Notes: a model not told the origin generated them from the letters alone. A DNA stretch of 64,000 nt from Planctomycetota bacterium (GCA_020638905.1 JACKHP010000007.1:124001-188000); one strand, 5' to 3'; positions 18,717 through 28,313 are shown, counted from the stretch's first letter. Numbers and translations: made by a program.

Positions 18717-21700
18717 TCAGCGCTCGTCGCGGGCGACGCCGTGCCACAGCGTGCGCGCCTGGCTCAGCCGGCTCTCCCACACGACGAGCGCGCCGTCGCG
18801 GCCGGCCGAGACGATGCGTCCGCCGTCGGACGTGGCGGCCAGCGCGGTGATCGTGTCGGCGTGTCCGGTGAGCAGCGCGAGCACGTCGCCCGTGTCGGCG
18901 TCCCACACGCGCAGGGTGGGATTGCTCCAGCTCGCCGACACGACGCGACGTCCGTCGGGCGAGAGCGCCACGGCGGCGGTGCCGGTGAAGCCGCCGGTGA
19001 GCACCGAGAGCGGCTGCCCCGTCCGGGTGTCCCAGACGCGCACCGTGGGACGCGTCGTGCTGCCCCACGCCACGCGGCGTCCGTCGGCCGAGAGCGCGAG
19101 CAGGCCGTCGTCCTCGTGGCCGCCGGCGCGCAGCCAGCGTCCCTCGCCGGTGACGCCGTTCCAGACGCGCAGCGCGCCGTCGGAGGAGGCCGACGCGACC
19201 ACGCTGCCGTCGTCGCTCACCGCGAGCGCGTCGACCGGGCTGCGGTGTCCGTTGAACGACGCGCGCTGCTCGCCGCTCGTCGTGTCGAGCACGCGGATCG
19301 AACCGTCGGACATGCCGAGGTACACGAGCGCGCCCGAGGGGTCGAGCGCCACGGTGCCCAGCTTCTCGCCGGACATCTCGAGCCGCAGCAGCATCTCGCC
19401 GCTCGTCCCGTCCCAGACGCGCAACGTGTCGTCGTACGAGGTGGAGACGATGCGCGCGCCGTCGTGCGAGACGTCGACGTCGGTCACGCCGATGGTGTGT
19501 CCCTCGAGCACGTTCACGAGGGCGCCGGTGGCGCCGTCCCAGACGCGCAGCACGAGCTCGTGCGGCGACGCGGTCACCATGCGCGTGCCGTCGGACGAGA
19601 TCGCGAGCGACGTGACGAGCCCCGAGGGGCCGGGCAGCGTGACCGCCGCGCCGCGCGTCTCGCCGTCCCAGACGAGGGTGCGGCCGCCGCTCGAGCCGGC
19701 CGCCACGCGCGAGCCGTCGGCCGAGAGCGCCAGGGCGAGCACGCGTCCGTCCTGGCCCGTGAGGCTGGTGGCGGGGACGCGTCCGGTCGCGGTGGTCGTG
19801 GCGCGCGAGCCGGGGAACGGCGCGTTGAGTCGCTCGCCGTCGTCCTGCACCTGCGCGGCGGGAGTCAGCACGCGGCGTCCGCTGCGTGCGTCCCAGACCA
19901 CGATCGGCGGCTCGTCCGGCGGCGCGGGGACGTCGCCGGTCGTCGCGCCGGACCGGCTCGCGTCGCCCGCGACGTCGGACGCCGTCCCGTCGTCCGACGT
20001 CGTGTCGTCGTCCGTGCCGGACGGCGTCGCGTCGCCCGACGTGGCGCTCCCGGCGGGGGCGAGCGAGGCCTCCCAGGCGTCGTACTCGAGTTCCCAGGCG
20101 TCGTGCGTCGGAGACCAGAGCGCGTCCAGGTCGTCGAGACGGCGCCAGAGCAGCAGCGCGCCGTCGTCGGCCGAGAGCGACGAGAGCCGTGAGCCGTCGG
20201 ACGAGAGCGCGAGGGCGCTGACCGGGTAGTCGTGGCCGAAGAGCTCGGCCACGCGCAGGCCGCTCGGCACGTCCCAGACGGTGATGCGTCCGTCGTCGGC
20301 GCCGGTCACGAGGCGCGTGCCGTCGGACGAGATCGCCACGCGCGTGTGGCCGCGGTACCAGGGCAGCAGCGGCAGCACGACCTGGCTGCCGTCCTCGGTC
20401 TTCCAGAGCGAGACCGTGCCGTAGTGCGACGCGCTCGCGAGCAGCGTGCCGGCGCCGTCGAGCGCCAGCGACGACGTGCCCGGGTCGACGGGGACGCGCC
20501 GCGGCGCGGCGTCCGGCGCGCGCGGATCGAGCAGCACGACGACGCCGGTGTCCGCGCCGGCGGCGAGCAGCGATCCGTCGCCGGCCGCGGCCAGCGCGGT
20601 GATCGGCGGCATCCCGTCGAAGACCGCGAGCTGGACGTCGCGGCGCACGTCGCGCAGCACGACGCGTCCGTCGTCGCCCGCGCTGGCGAGCAGGTCGCCG
20701 GGCAGCCAGGCGAGCGCGCTGACGCGGCCGGCGTGGGCGATCCAGCGCGTGCGCTCGACGCCGGACACACCGTCCCAGACGAGCACCGCGCCGCCGTCGA
20801 GGCCCGACGCGAGCAGCGACCCGTCGGGCGAGGCCGCCACCGCGTCGACCGGATCCTGTCCCGAGTCGAGGGCGAAGAGCGACAGGTCGGCCTGCAGCGC
20901 GTCGTGGTACCACTCCCAGCCGCGGCGCTCGGGCGCGCACGTGGCGAGCAGCTCGCGCGCCTCGGCGTGGTGTCCGCGGTCGAGGTGCATCGCGGCGGCG
21001 CGCACCGCCGAGCGGTAGGCCTCGCTGCGGTACTGCTCGGCGCGGTCTTCGGCGAGGCGCGCGTTCTCGTCGGCGGTGCGCGCGTTCGTGTCGGCGCGGT
21101 CGCGCTGGACCTCCGCCGTGCGCCGCAGCTCGAACTCGCGCAGGAGCAGCACCGACACGACGGCCAGCAGCAGCGTCCCCAGGCCGAGGCCGGTGCCCCA
21201 CGCGGGATGCCGCGCGACCCACTTCGTGGCGCGCGAGACGACCCCCGGCGGACGTGCCAGGATCGGCTCGTTGCGCAGGAAGCGGCGCAGGTCGTCCGCG
21301 AACGCGCCCATCGACGCGTAGCGGGTGTTGCGGTTCTTGGCCAGCGCCTTCATGCAGATCACGGCCAGGTCGCCGGGGACGCGGCTGCGCACCGTGCGCG
21401 GGTCGGGCGGCTCGTGCTCGAGCACGCGCTGCAGGATCTGGTCGCCCGAGTCGCCCTCGAACGCGCGCCGCAGCGTGAGCACCTCGTAGAGCACGGCGCC
21501 CAGCGAGAACACGTCGCTGCGGCCGTCGATCACGACGTCCTTGCCGGCCGCCTGCTCGGGGCTCATGTAGGGATAGGTGCCGACGAGTCCCGGCAGCGCC
21601 TGGCGCGCGGCCTCGTCGGCGAGGTACGCGAGCCCGAAGTCGGTCACCTTGGGCGAGCCGTCCGGTCCGAGCAGGATGTTCTGCGGCTTGATGTCGCGGT

Positions 21701-22433
21701 GCAGGATGCCGGCGCGGTGCGCCGAGTTCACCGCGTCGGCCACGTCGGCGAAGAGCGCCGCGATGCGCCGGTAGTCGGCGCCGTGCACGCGCGGCTCGTC
21801 GCGCATGCGCGCGATGAGGTCGCTCAGGTCTTCGCCGTCGACGAACTGCATCGCGATGAAGTGGATGCCGTCGACCTCGCCCGCGGCGAAGACCGAGACG
21901 ATGCCGGCGTGGTCGACGCGCCCGCCGGCGCGCGCCTCGCGGCCGAAGCGCAGCACCACCGAGTCGCCCGCGCGATCGGGCCGGATGAGCTTGAGCGCCA
22001 CGCGCCGGCGCAGCGAGAGCTGCTCGGCTTCCCAGACCTGGCCCATGCCGCCCTGGCCGATGCGGCGCACGAGGCGGTAGTCGGCGAGCACCTGTCCGGC
22101 GCGCACGTCGACGCCCGGGCCACGCTCGGAGGACGCGCTGGTCGACGTCCCCGAGCCGGAGCCCGGCGTCGTCCCGCTGCCCGAGCCCGGCGTGGCGTCG
22201 AAGGTCTCGAGCACGAGCGAGCCCTCGGCCAGCGGTGCGGGGAAGGCCGTCTCGAGCTGCGCGTCGAGCGTCTCCCAGTCGGCGTACAGCTCGCGCAGGG
22301 TGGCCGCGTGCTCGGGATGGCTCGCCACGAAGCCCTCGAAGTCGATCGACTCGCCTTCCTCGAGGCGCGCCAGGAAGTCGTCGAAGAGGGCCTCGACGTC
22401 GAGCGGCAGCGAGCCGGGATCGCGGTCGGCCAT
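18717..22433 (-). CDS. Ser/Thr protein kinase with membrane segment and WD40 propellers
   Basis: 1238 residues. Residues 1-115 are acidic with a Gly/Ser/Thr linker. The kinase domain is 118-390: GQGGMGQVWEAE (P-loop), K148 in VALKLI, HRDIKPQN with catalytic D247, D265FG and the activation-loop end YMSPEQ. A transmembrane helix at about 411-431 and a helical stalk follow. The remaining 700 or more residues are WD40-type repeats (D-G-x-x-x-x-S-x-x-x-D-x-T-I/L-R-V-W-D), enough for two propellers, interrupted by an Asp/Ser/Thr-rich insert near 840-890. It probably senses outside the cytoplasm and phosphorylates inside. ATG at 22433. It is divergent from an ECF-like sigma gene (197 bp), a known planctomycete pairing. 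Confidence 0.93.
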   Translation of the reverse strand: MADRDPGSLPLDVEALFDDFLARLEEGESIDFEGFVASHPEHAATLRELYADWETLDAQLETAFPAPLAEGSLVLETFDATPGSGSGTTPGSGSGTSTSASSERGPGVDVRAGQVLADYRLVRRIGQGGMGQVWEAEQLSLRRRVALKLIRPDRAGDSVVLRFGREARAGGRVDHAGIVSVFAAGEVDGIHFIAMQFVDGEDLSDLIARMRDEPRVHGADYRRIAALFADVADAVNSAHRAGILHRDIKPQNILLGPDGSPKVTDFGLAYLADEAARQALPGLVGTYPYMSPEQAAGKDVVIDGRSDVFSLGAVLYEVLTLRRAFEGDSGDQILQRVLEHEPPDPRTVRSRVPGDLAVICMKALAKNRNTRYASMGAFADDLRRFLRNEPILARPPGVVSRATKWVARHPAWGTGLGLGTLLLAVVSVLLLREFELRRTAEVQRDRADTNARTADENARLAEDRAEQYRSEAYRSAVRAAAMHLDRGHHAEARELLATCAPERRGWEWYHDALQADLSLFALDSGQDPVDAVAASPDGSLLASGLDGGAVLVWDGVSGVERTRWIAHAGRVSALAWLPGDLLASAGDDGRVVLRDVRRDVQLAVFDGMPPITALAAAGDGSLLAAGADTGVVVLLDPRAPDAAPRRVPVDPGTSSLALDGAGTLLASASHYGTVSLWKTEDGSQVVLPLLPWYRGHTRVAISSDGTRLVTGADDGRITVWDVPSGLRVAELFGHDYPVSALALSSDGSRLSSLSADDGALLLWRRLDDLDALWSPTHDAWELEYDAWEASLAPAGSATSGDATPSGTDDDTTSDDGTASDVAGDASRSGATTGDVPAPPDEPPIVVWDARSGRRVLTPAAQVQDDGERLNAPFPGSRATTTATGRVPATSLTGQDGRVLALALSADGSRVAAGSSGGRTLVWDGETRGAAVTLPGPSGLVTSLAISSDGTRMVTASPHELVLRVWDGATGALVNVLEGHTIGVTDVDVSHDGARIVSTSYDDTLRVWDGTSGEMLLRLEMSGEKLGTVALDPSGALVYLGMSDGSIRVLDTTSGEQRASFNGHRSPVDALAVSDDGSVVASASSDGALRVWNGVTGEGRWLRAGGHEDDGLLALSADGRRVAWGSTTRPTVRVWDTRTGQPLSVLTGGFTGTAAVALSPDGRRVVSASWSNPTLRVWDADTGDVLALLTGHADTITALAATSDGGRIVSAGRDGALVVWESRLSQARTLWHGVARDER

Positions 22434-22630
22434 TCTGACTCCGGGGCGGTGGGGCGGCGCGCGGCGGCCGTCCGGGTGGAGGATACTCGACGCCGGGCGG
22501 GCGCTACCTGCTGCGGGTGCCGCGGTCCGGCGGCGTCCCCCGGCTGTTAGTCTGGACGGATGCCGTCGGCCACGCGCCGGGCGGCCCACCGAGACGAGAA
22601 GCCGGGCCCGAGCCCCGAAGCCGAGAGCCG

Positions 22631-23392
22631 ATGAGCGACGAATCCCCGACGTCCGACGAGCAGGCGAGCGACTCCGGCGAGACCGCCGACGCGCTGCTGG
22701 CCTCGGTGAGTCCGGGCGAGCTGCCCGACGTGACCGAGTCGATGCGCCTCGTGACCGCCGCGCAGCACGGCGACGACCGGGCGATGAACGAGCTCATCCT
22801 GCGCTACCAGGAGCGGGTGCGGCGCATCGTGAGCATCCGGCTCTCGGCGCGGCTGCGGCGCTGCGTCGAGTCGGTCGACATCGTGCAGGACGTGTTCTCG
22901 AACGCGGCCGCGAACATCCACACGCTCGAGCTGCGCAGCACGGCCAGCATCATCCAGTGGCTCTCGCGCATCGCCGAGAACAAGATGCACGACACGCACC
23001 GGCTGTACTACGGCCAGAAGCGCGACAAGCGGCGCGAGGTGCACATCGCCGAGGGCAGCCGCGGGTCGCGCGAAGATCGCATCCCCGGCGTGGTCGTGGC
23101 GGGCAAGGGCGACTCGCCGGCCGAGGCCGCCGCGCGCGCCGAGCTGGCCAAGATCGTCGACGAGGCCGTGGCCGAGCTGCCCGACGACTACCGCGAGGTG
23201 ATCATGCTGCGCACCTACTACGGCGGCAGCTGGGAGTTCGTCACGCGCGAGATGGGACGCCAGAACCCCGACGCCACGCGCCAGCTCCACCGCCGCGCGC
23301 GCATCCGCCTGGGCCGCATCGTGCGCCGGAAGATGAAGGATCCCGACGCGCTGCCCGAGCGCCCGGACGGCGACGACGAAGACGGGGAGTAG
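22631..23392 (+). CDS. ECF-like RNA polymerase sigma factor
   Basis: 253 residues. Region 2 spans about 55-120 (LILRYQERVRRIVSIRLSAR, VDIVQDVFSNA, IIQWLSRIAENKMHD). Region 4 spans about 175-240 (LPDDYREVIMLRTYYGGSW, ATRQLHRRARIRLGR). It has an acidic, Ser-rich N-terminus and a basic/acidic tail. It directs RNA polymerase to a specific promoter set. It is divergent from the WD40 kinase, so regulation by phosphorylation is plausible in view of planctomycete sigma/kinase families (inference). ATG at 22631. A VOC-domain remnant continues in the same frame right after the stop. Confidence 0.92.
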   Translation: MSDESPTSDEQASDSGETADALLASVSPGELPDVTESMRLVTAAQHGDDRAMNELILRYQERVRRIVSIRLSARLRRCVESVDIVQDVFSNAAANIHTLELRSTASIIQWLSRIAENKMHDTHRLYYGQKRDKRREVHIAEGSRGSREDRIPGVVVAGKGDSPAEAAARAELAKIVDEAVAELPDDYREVIMLRTYYGGSWEFVTREMGRQNPDATRQLHRRARIRLGRIVRRKMKDPDALPERPDGDDEDGE

Positions 23393-23626
23393 GACTGGGT
23401 CTCGCTCGAGCGCGACGGTCTCGGGGTCATGGGCGACACCTCGCCCGGGTTCACGGGTTCGCTGTCCATCCGCGTCGACGACGTCGACGCCCTCTGGAGC
23501 CGGCTGAAGGATGTCGCGTCCGTCGCCTACCCGCTCGAGACCTTCGCGTACGGCATGCGCGAGTTCGCGCTGCTCGACCCGAATGGGTACCTGGTCCAGT
23601 TCGGCCAGGAGTCGGGCGGGGAGTGA
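23393..23626 (+). pseudogene. VOC (glyoxalase-fold) domain remnant behind the sigma stop
   Basis: After the TAG at 23390-23392 the same frame reads WVSLERDGLGVMGDTSPGF and on through VDDVDALWSRLKD, MREFALLDPNGYLVQFGQ to a stop at 23626. These are the middle and last strands of a glyoxalase/bleomycin-resistance VOC domain, including the D-P-x-G-Y-x-x-x-F end motif. The first half of a domain of about 120 residues is missing. It could be translated as a 65-residue peptide from the ATG at 23429, or by read-through, but a broken gene left by rearrangement is most likely. Confidence 0.65.
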
Positions 23627-23653
23627 GGCGCGCGTCCGCGTGAGGCACGCGCG

Positions 23654-24478
23654 ATGAGCGACGAGATCGGCGACCCGTCGCCGCCGGACGAGGGCGCGCC
23701 TTCTGCAGGGCCGTCGCCGCTCGCGATGGGCGTGCGCATCGTGCTCACGTTCGGCGGTGCGGGCGTGATCGGAGACGCGGTCCTCCAGGCGCACATGGAA
23801 CTCACGCAAGGGATGGGGGTGCTCTTCCTGGATGCGGTCGCCGGTCTGGCGGCCGTGCTGTGCCTGGTCGGCGCGATCCTGGTCGTCGTCGGCATCGTCG
23901 GACCGCGCACACGGCGGGCCCTCGCGGGGCTCGCGCTGATCGCCGCGGCGTACGTCCTGGGGTTCGTCCCTGGCACGCGCGCGTTTCGCATCCACCTGTC
24001 GCGCAGCGCGTTCTTCGACGGGCTCGACGGCGAGACCGCCGCGTGGCTCATGGGCGGACGGGCGCGCCTGATCGACGCACGCTGGTACGACCTCGCGCCC
24101 GTGGGGACGATCGTCGAGGAGCACAACCTCTACCTGCTCGGCGATCGCGGACGCAGCGAACTCCTGCTGCGCTATGACGCCCACGAGCGCGTGGTCTGGA
24201 CGCGCCTCCAGCGCAAGCACGAGGGCGTCGCGCCCCTCGCGTTCGACGCCGCGGCCTTCCGCTGCGGAGACGAGGCGTCGCGCTACGCGATGGCGCTCGA
24301 CCTCGAGGAGTCCGAGGTCTTGAGCGGGCTGGATGCGTCGGCCGTCGAGGCGCTGCTCGGCCCGCACGACGGTCGCGCGCGGCTGATCGACAACTGGGAG
24401 GACGAGGGCTTCCCGTTCGGCGGCCTCGATCCGTATCGCGTCCCGCTCGACGGCGACGGACGCGTGCGGCACGAGTGA
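23654..24478 (+). CDS. Unrecognised membrane protein
   Basis: 274 residues. An acidic, Pro-rich N-terminus is followed by about three transmembrane segments between residues 25 and 105 (MGVRIVLTFGGAGVIGDAVL, FLDAVAGLAAVLCLVGAILVVVGIVG, ALAGLALIAAAYVLGFV). A soluble C-terminal domain of 160 residues follows, with beta strands and no motif I can name (LYLLGDRGRSELLLRY, VVWTRLQRK). ATG at 23654. It lies downstream of the sigma gene and VOC remnant on the same strand. Reading frame and codon bias are good; function unknown. Confidence 0.8.
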   Translation: MSDEIGDPSPPDEGAPSAGPSPLAMGVRIVLTFGGAGVIGDAVLQAHMELTQGMGVLFLDAVAGLAAVLCLVGAILVVVGIVGPRTRRALAGLALIAAAYVLGFVPGTRAFRIHLSRSAFFDGLDGETAAWLMGGRARLIDARWYDLAPVGTIVEEHNLYLLGDRGRSELLLRYDAHERVVWTRLQRKHEGVAPLAFDAAAFRCGDEASRYAMALDLEESEVLSGLDASAVEALLGPHDGRARLIDNWEDEGFPFGGLDPYRVPLDGDGRVRHE

Positions 24479-24527
24479 CGCGGGCCGAGCGCGCGCGCCG
24501 CACTCGCGGCAACGCGCGCCGCGTCGC

Positions 24528-25985
24528 TCAGGGCCACGGCGGTGTGATCGAGTCCTTGCCGCCCTTGCCGGTGGCCTTGAACTTGCCCTGGACCACGGCC
24601 CCGCTGAAGTCGATCGTGTCGTCGTCGACACCGCCGACGATGCGCACCGGTCCCATGAAGGTCGTGTCGGTCGCGATCGCGACGTTCGAGCCGTCGCCGA
24701 GCTGCAGGCGCGTCGAGCCGGGTCCCACGCGCGACGGGTCGGTCTCGCCGCTGAACGTGAACGTGTCGGCGTCGGCGCCGCCGCGCACGCGCAGCGCCTT
24801 GAAGATCGTCGCGTCGGCGAGGGTGAAGTCGTTCTCGCCGTCGCCGAGGAGCGCGGTCAGGCTCGTGTCGAGGAACCCGCCGTCCAGGATCTCGACGCTG
24901 TCGGCGCCCGCACCGCCCTGGTAGAGCGTGCGCTGGGCGATCTCGGTGGCGACGGTGAGACGGTTCGTCCCGTCACCCAGGCGGCAGCGCAGGCCGCCTC
25001 CGACCGAGGCACCCGCGGCGACGGTCACCTCGCGCATGCCGGTCTCGCCGGTGCAACGCACGTCGATCGTGCGCTCGACGCGGGAGCCGCTGGCGAAGGT
25101 TGCCGTGAGCGCTCCATCCGCGCCGTCGAGACGCAGCGAGGAGTCGATCGATCCGCCGGAGGCGAGGGTGAAGAGGTCGTCGCCGTCGCCGAAGAGCATC
25201 CGGAGGCTGCCGCCGATCGAGGCGTCCGACGAGATCACGACGCCGTCGTCGCCCGGGCCGAGGTCGAAGCGCGAGGACTTCAGGGCCCTGCTGTCGCCGG
25301 TGAGCAGGAGCGAATCGTTGCCCGCGCCGCCGTCGAGCGTGAGGCGCTTCAGGATCGTGACACCGCCGGAGATCTCGACCGCGTCGGAGCCGTCGCCGAG
25401 ATCGAGGCGCACGTCCTTCGTGACGACCACCGAGTCCGAGAGTTCGAGCGTGTCGTCGCCCTCGTCGGCGTCGACGGTGACGCGTCCCGTGACGTTCGTG
25501 CCGGCGTGCACGAGCAGGGCGTCGTCGCCGCCGCCGAGCGCGACGTCGACGCGCTTGCCGTAGAGTCCGCCGTCGAACGTGACGTCGTCGACGCCGTCGC
25601 CGGTCTGGACCGAGACGCCCTTGGAGAGGTCGAGGTTCGTCAGCGTGAACGTGTTGTCGCCGCCGACCAGCACGATCGACAGGTGCGAGACGCCGGCGAA
25701 CACGCCGGGGCCCTCGTCGCCGTCGAGCGTGACGCCCGAGCCGGGCGTGATGCGCACGCCGCCGGGATCGAGGCCGACGCCGTCGACCACGAACAGGGCG
25801 CCTTCCGACCCGCCGGAGAGCACGAGCGAGGAACCCTTCTGTGCGCTCACGAGGTCGCCGGCGCGCGCCGGCGGTGCGACGAACGACGCCACGACGAGCA
25901 GGCAGGCCGCGCGACGCGCGCGCCCTTGACGGCCGCGCGCGCCACCGCGCGCCGCGACGAGGAGACGACGGACGCAGTGGACCAC
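24528..25985 (-). CDS. Secreted GDD-repeat (RTX-like/beta-solenoid) protein, copy A
   Basis: 485 residues. The N-terminal export signal runs to about residue 42 (ACLLVVASFVAPPARAG). The body is made of about 30-residue units with L-D-L-G-D-G-x-D or GGAGNDSLLLTG turns, spaced by L-T-L/V-x-I strands. The pattern resembles RTX calcium-binding parallel beta rolls but is less regular. A GTG start at 25985 has AAGGAG 8-13 nt upstream. A paralogue is encoded immediately upstream on the same strand, sharing layout and many segments (LYGKRVD, TKDVRLDLG, SSRFDLG, KGGKD ending). Likely an extracellular or surface structural protein. Confidence 0.85.
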   Translation of the reverse strand: MVHCVRRLLVAARGGARGRQGRARRAACLLVVASFVAPPARAGDLVSAQKGSSLVLSGGSEGALFVVDGVGLDPGGVRITPGSGVTLDGDEGPGVFAGVSHLSIVLVGGDNTFTLTNLDLSKGVSVQTGDGVDDVTFDGGLYGKRVDVALGGGDDALLVHAGTNVTGRVTVDADEGDDTLELSDSVVVTKDVRLDLGDGSDAVEISGGVTILKRLTLDGGAGNDSLLLTGDSRALKSSRFDLGPGDDGVVISSDASIGGSLRMLFGDGDDLFTLASGGSIDSSLRLDGADGALTATFASGSRVERTIDVRCTGETGMREVTVAAGASVGGGLRCRLGDGTNRLTVATEIAQRTLYQGGAGADSVEILDGGFLDTSLTALLGDGENDFTLADATIFKALRVRGGADADTFTFSGETDPSRVGPGSTRLQLGDGSNVAIATDTTFMGPVRIVGGVDDDTIDFSGAVVQGKFKATGKGGKDSITPPWP

Positions 25986-26104
25986 GGGCAGCGCTCCTTC
26001 GCGAGGGCGGGGAGCGGCATCCTACCGATCGGCCCGGGACGCGGATCCCGGGAATCCGGACCGTCCGGGGACGCTCCGTTGCATCGCCCGTGCGGTCGGT
26101 CCGC

Positions 26105-27553
26105 TCAGGGTGCGGGCGGGTCGATCGCGTCCTTGCCGCCCTTGCCGGCGACCTTGAACTTGCCCTCGACCACGGCGTCGGCGAAGTCGATCGTATCGTC
26201 GTCGGCGCCGCCGTCGATGCGCACCGATCCCATGAAGGTCGTGTTGGACGCGGTCGCGACGTTCGAGCCGTCGCCGAGCCGCAGGCGCGTCGAGCCGGGT
26301 CCGACGAGCGACTCGTCGGTCTCGCCGGTGAACCTGAACGTGTCGGCGTCGGCGCCGCCCGTGACGCGCAGCGACCGGGCGATGGTCGAGTCGGCGAGCG
26401 TGAAACCGTTCTCACCGTCACCGAGGACGGCGACGAGACCGCCGTCGAGCAACGCGCCGTCCACGACCTCGACGCTGTCCTCGCCCGCGCCGCCCTGGTA
26501 GACCACGCGCTTGCCGATCTCGGAGGCGAGTGTCAGTGCGAGCCGGTTCGCCCCGTCGCCGAGGCGGCAGCGCAGGCCGCGGCCCACCGACGATCCCTGG
26601 GTGAAGAAGACCAGGCGCATGCCGATCGCGCCGACGCAGCGCACGTCCATCGAGCGTTCGACGCGCGCTCCGCTGTCGAAGAGCGACGAGTGCGCGCCCT
26701 CTCCGCAGTCGAGACGCAGCGTGCCGTCGACGGTCGCGCCCTGGCTCATGGCGAAGTCGTCGGTGCCGTCGCCACCCTGCACCCGGAGCGTGCCGTCGAT
26801 CGTGGCGCCCGCCGCCAGGGCGACGCCGTCGTCGCCCGCGCCCAGGTCGAAGCGCGAGGACCTGCCCACCTTGGCTCCGTCGGTGAGCGTGAGCGAGTCG
26901 TCCCCGTCGCCGGCGTCGACCATGAGCCGCCTGCCGAGGACCGCGCCGTCGACGACCTCGAGGGTGTCGTCGCCCGCGCCGAGGTCGAGGCGCACGTCTT
27001 TCGTGATCTCGAACGACTGGGAGAGCGTGACCGTGTCGTCCCCCGCGCCGGTGTCGACGTCGAGGCGTCCGGAGATGTTCGTCCCGGCCGAGAAGAGCAG
27101 GACGTCGTCGCCGCCGCCGAGCATCAGGTCGACGCGCTTGCCGTAGAGTCCGCCCTGCAGCGTGACGCCGTCGGCGCCGTCGCCGGCTTCCACCGAGAGG
27201 CCCTTCTTCAGGTCGAGGAACGCGATCGTGAGCGCGTTGTCGCCGCCCTCGAGGACGATGCGCAGGTTCGCGACGCCGAGGAAGACGCCCTCTTCGGTGT
27301 CGCCGTCGAGGGTCGTCCCCTCGCCGGGCGTGACGCGCACGCCGCCCGGATCGAGCGAGAGCCCGTCGACCTGGAACGTGCTGTCGGCGCCGGCGGTGAG
27401 CACGAGCCACGCGCCCTTCTGCTGGAACGTGATGTCGCCGACGTCGGCGCCGGAGGCGGGCGTTGCGAGCGTCGCGACGACCAGCGCGGCGAGTGCGCGT
27501 GGACCGGAGCGTGAGACGCGGCGAGCGCGGGGGCGATGGCACACATGGGCCAC
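26105..27553 (-). CDS. Secreted GDD-repeat (RTX-like/beta-solenoid) protein, copy B
   Basis: 482 residues, aligned end to end with copy A (same repeat order, same IGKRVVYQGGAGEDSVE-type segment, same KGGKDAIDPP-like ending). The signal sequence ends near residue 36 (ALAALVVATLATPASGAD). I chose the GTG at 27553 because AAGGAGAG precedes it exactly as in copy A and because it gives the same architecture. A longer frame from an upstream GTG at 27661 lacks this support. A 119-bp gap separates the copies, so this is a recent-looking tandem duplication. Function unknown; calcium binding is inferred from the GDD turns. Confidence 0.85.
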   Translation of the reverse strand: MAHVCHRPRARRVSRSGPRALAALVVATLATPASGADVGDITFQQKGAWLVLTAGADSTFQVDGLSLDPGGVRVTPGEGTTLDGDTEEGVFLGVANLRIVLEGGDNALTIAFLDLKKGLSVEAGDGADGVTLQGGLYGKRVDLMLGGGDDVLLFSAGTNISGRLDVDTGAGDDTVTLSQSFEITKDVRLDLGAGDDTLEVVDGAVLGRRLMVDAGDGDDSLTLTDGAKVGRSSRFDLGAGDDGVALAAGATIDGTLRVQGGDGTDDFAMSQGATVDGTLRLDCGEGAHSSLFDSGARVERSMDVRCVGAIGMRLVFFTQGSSVGRGLRCRLGDGANRLALTLASEIGKRVVYQGGAGEDSVEVVDGALLDGGLVAVLGDGENGFTLADSTIARSLRVTGGADADTFRFTGETDESLVGPGSTRLRLGDGSNVATASNTTFMGSVRIDGGADDDTIDFADAVVEGKFKVAGKGGKDAIDPPAP

Positions 27554-27780
27554 GGGATCTCTCCTTCCGAGGATGCGGACGCAGTGCATCCTATCCATGG
27601 GCGGCCGGTGCGTGGGATGGAACGGACGATGGCTTGCCTGGCCCTCGTCGTGCTCGGCCACGGCGAGGCGCGATGCCGACCCGGTCCTGGCGATCTCCGC
27701 GGTCGCCCCGGGCGTGCTGGATCGGCTGCACTCGGGCGTGCAGGATCGGGTCGGAGCCGAGGCTCTCGTGGAGAGTGGAG

Positions 27781-28251
27781 ATGCAACTCGAGATCGAATG
27801 GGAGAGTCCCATCCCGTTGCGGGACGGACGCAAGGACGGCCTGATCTACACCCTCGACCTCGAGCACATCGAGCCGCTTCCGGGCATCTACGTCTTCGCG
27901 CGGCGTTGGGGCTCGTCCTTCGAGGCGCTCTACGTCGGTCGTTCGAAGAACGTCCGCAGCCGGGTGCGGGGCCATCTCAACAATCTGCGGCTCATGCGGC
28001 ACCTCGACGGCGCGCGCAGCGGCGCACGGGTGGTGTTCTGCGGTCATCCGCGCACCAGGCCCGGACAGCGACTCGAGAGGGTGCTCGCCGTCCTCGAGCG
28101 CGCATGGATCCGGCACTTCCTGGCCGAGGGTCACGACCTCGTGAACCAGCAGGGCACGAAGATCCGGCGGCACGAGATCGTCTCGACCGGACGCGCTCCG
28201 CGCCGGTTCCTGCCGTCGAAGACGTTCGTCGAGCGCCTCGGGCGCGAGTGA
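27781..28251 (+). CDS. GIY-YIG nuclease-domain protein
   Basis: 156 residues. The GIY-YIG core is at about 35-85: PGIYVFARRWG, then EALYVGRSKNVRSRVRGHLNN, with the Tyr of GIY, the Tyr-Val-Gly and the Arg of the second strand. A further helix (LERVLAVLERAWIRHFL) carries a Glu typical of the metal site, followed by VNQQGTK. Such stand-alone domains nick DNA in repair or belong to restriction or mobile systems. ATG at 27781 follows GGAG directly. It is divergent from copy B and ends at a strong hairpin. No partner gene indicates its pathway. Confidence 0.8.
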   Translation: MQLEIEWESPIPLRDGRKDGLIYTLDLEHIEPLPGIYVFARRWGSSFEALYVGRSKNVRSRVRGHLNNLRLMRHLDGARSGARVVFCGHPRTRPGQRLERVLAVLERAWIRHFLAEGHDLVNQQGTKIRRHEIVSTGRAPRRFLPSKTFVERLGRE

Positions 28252-28273
28252 TTCCGTCCGATCTCCGAAACAC

Positions 28274-28313
28274 CGCCGCCGGGCGCACGCGTCCCGGCGT
28301 GCGTCCGGCGGCG
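28274..28313. terminator. Long hairpin between convergent genes
   Basis: 17-bp stem (CGCCGCCGGGCGCACGC with its complement, one G-T pair) and a 6-nt loop GTCCCG. It lies 22 bp after the GIY-YIG stop and about 50 bp after the convergent stop at 28366. Likely bidirectional. Confidence 0.75.

Noticed and set aside
23429..23626. Complete VOC gene
   Set aside because: The first strands of the domain and half the metal site are missing, and the frame upstream is closed by the sigma stop.
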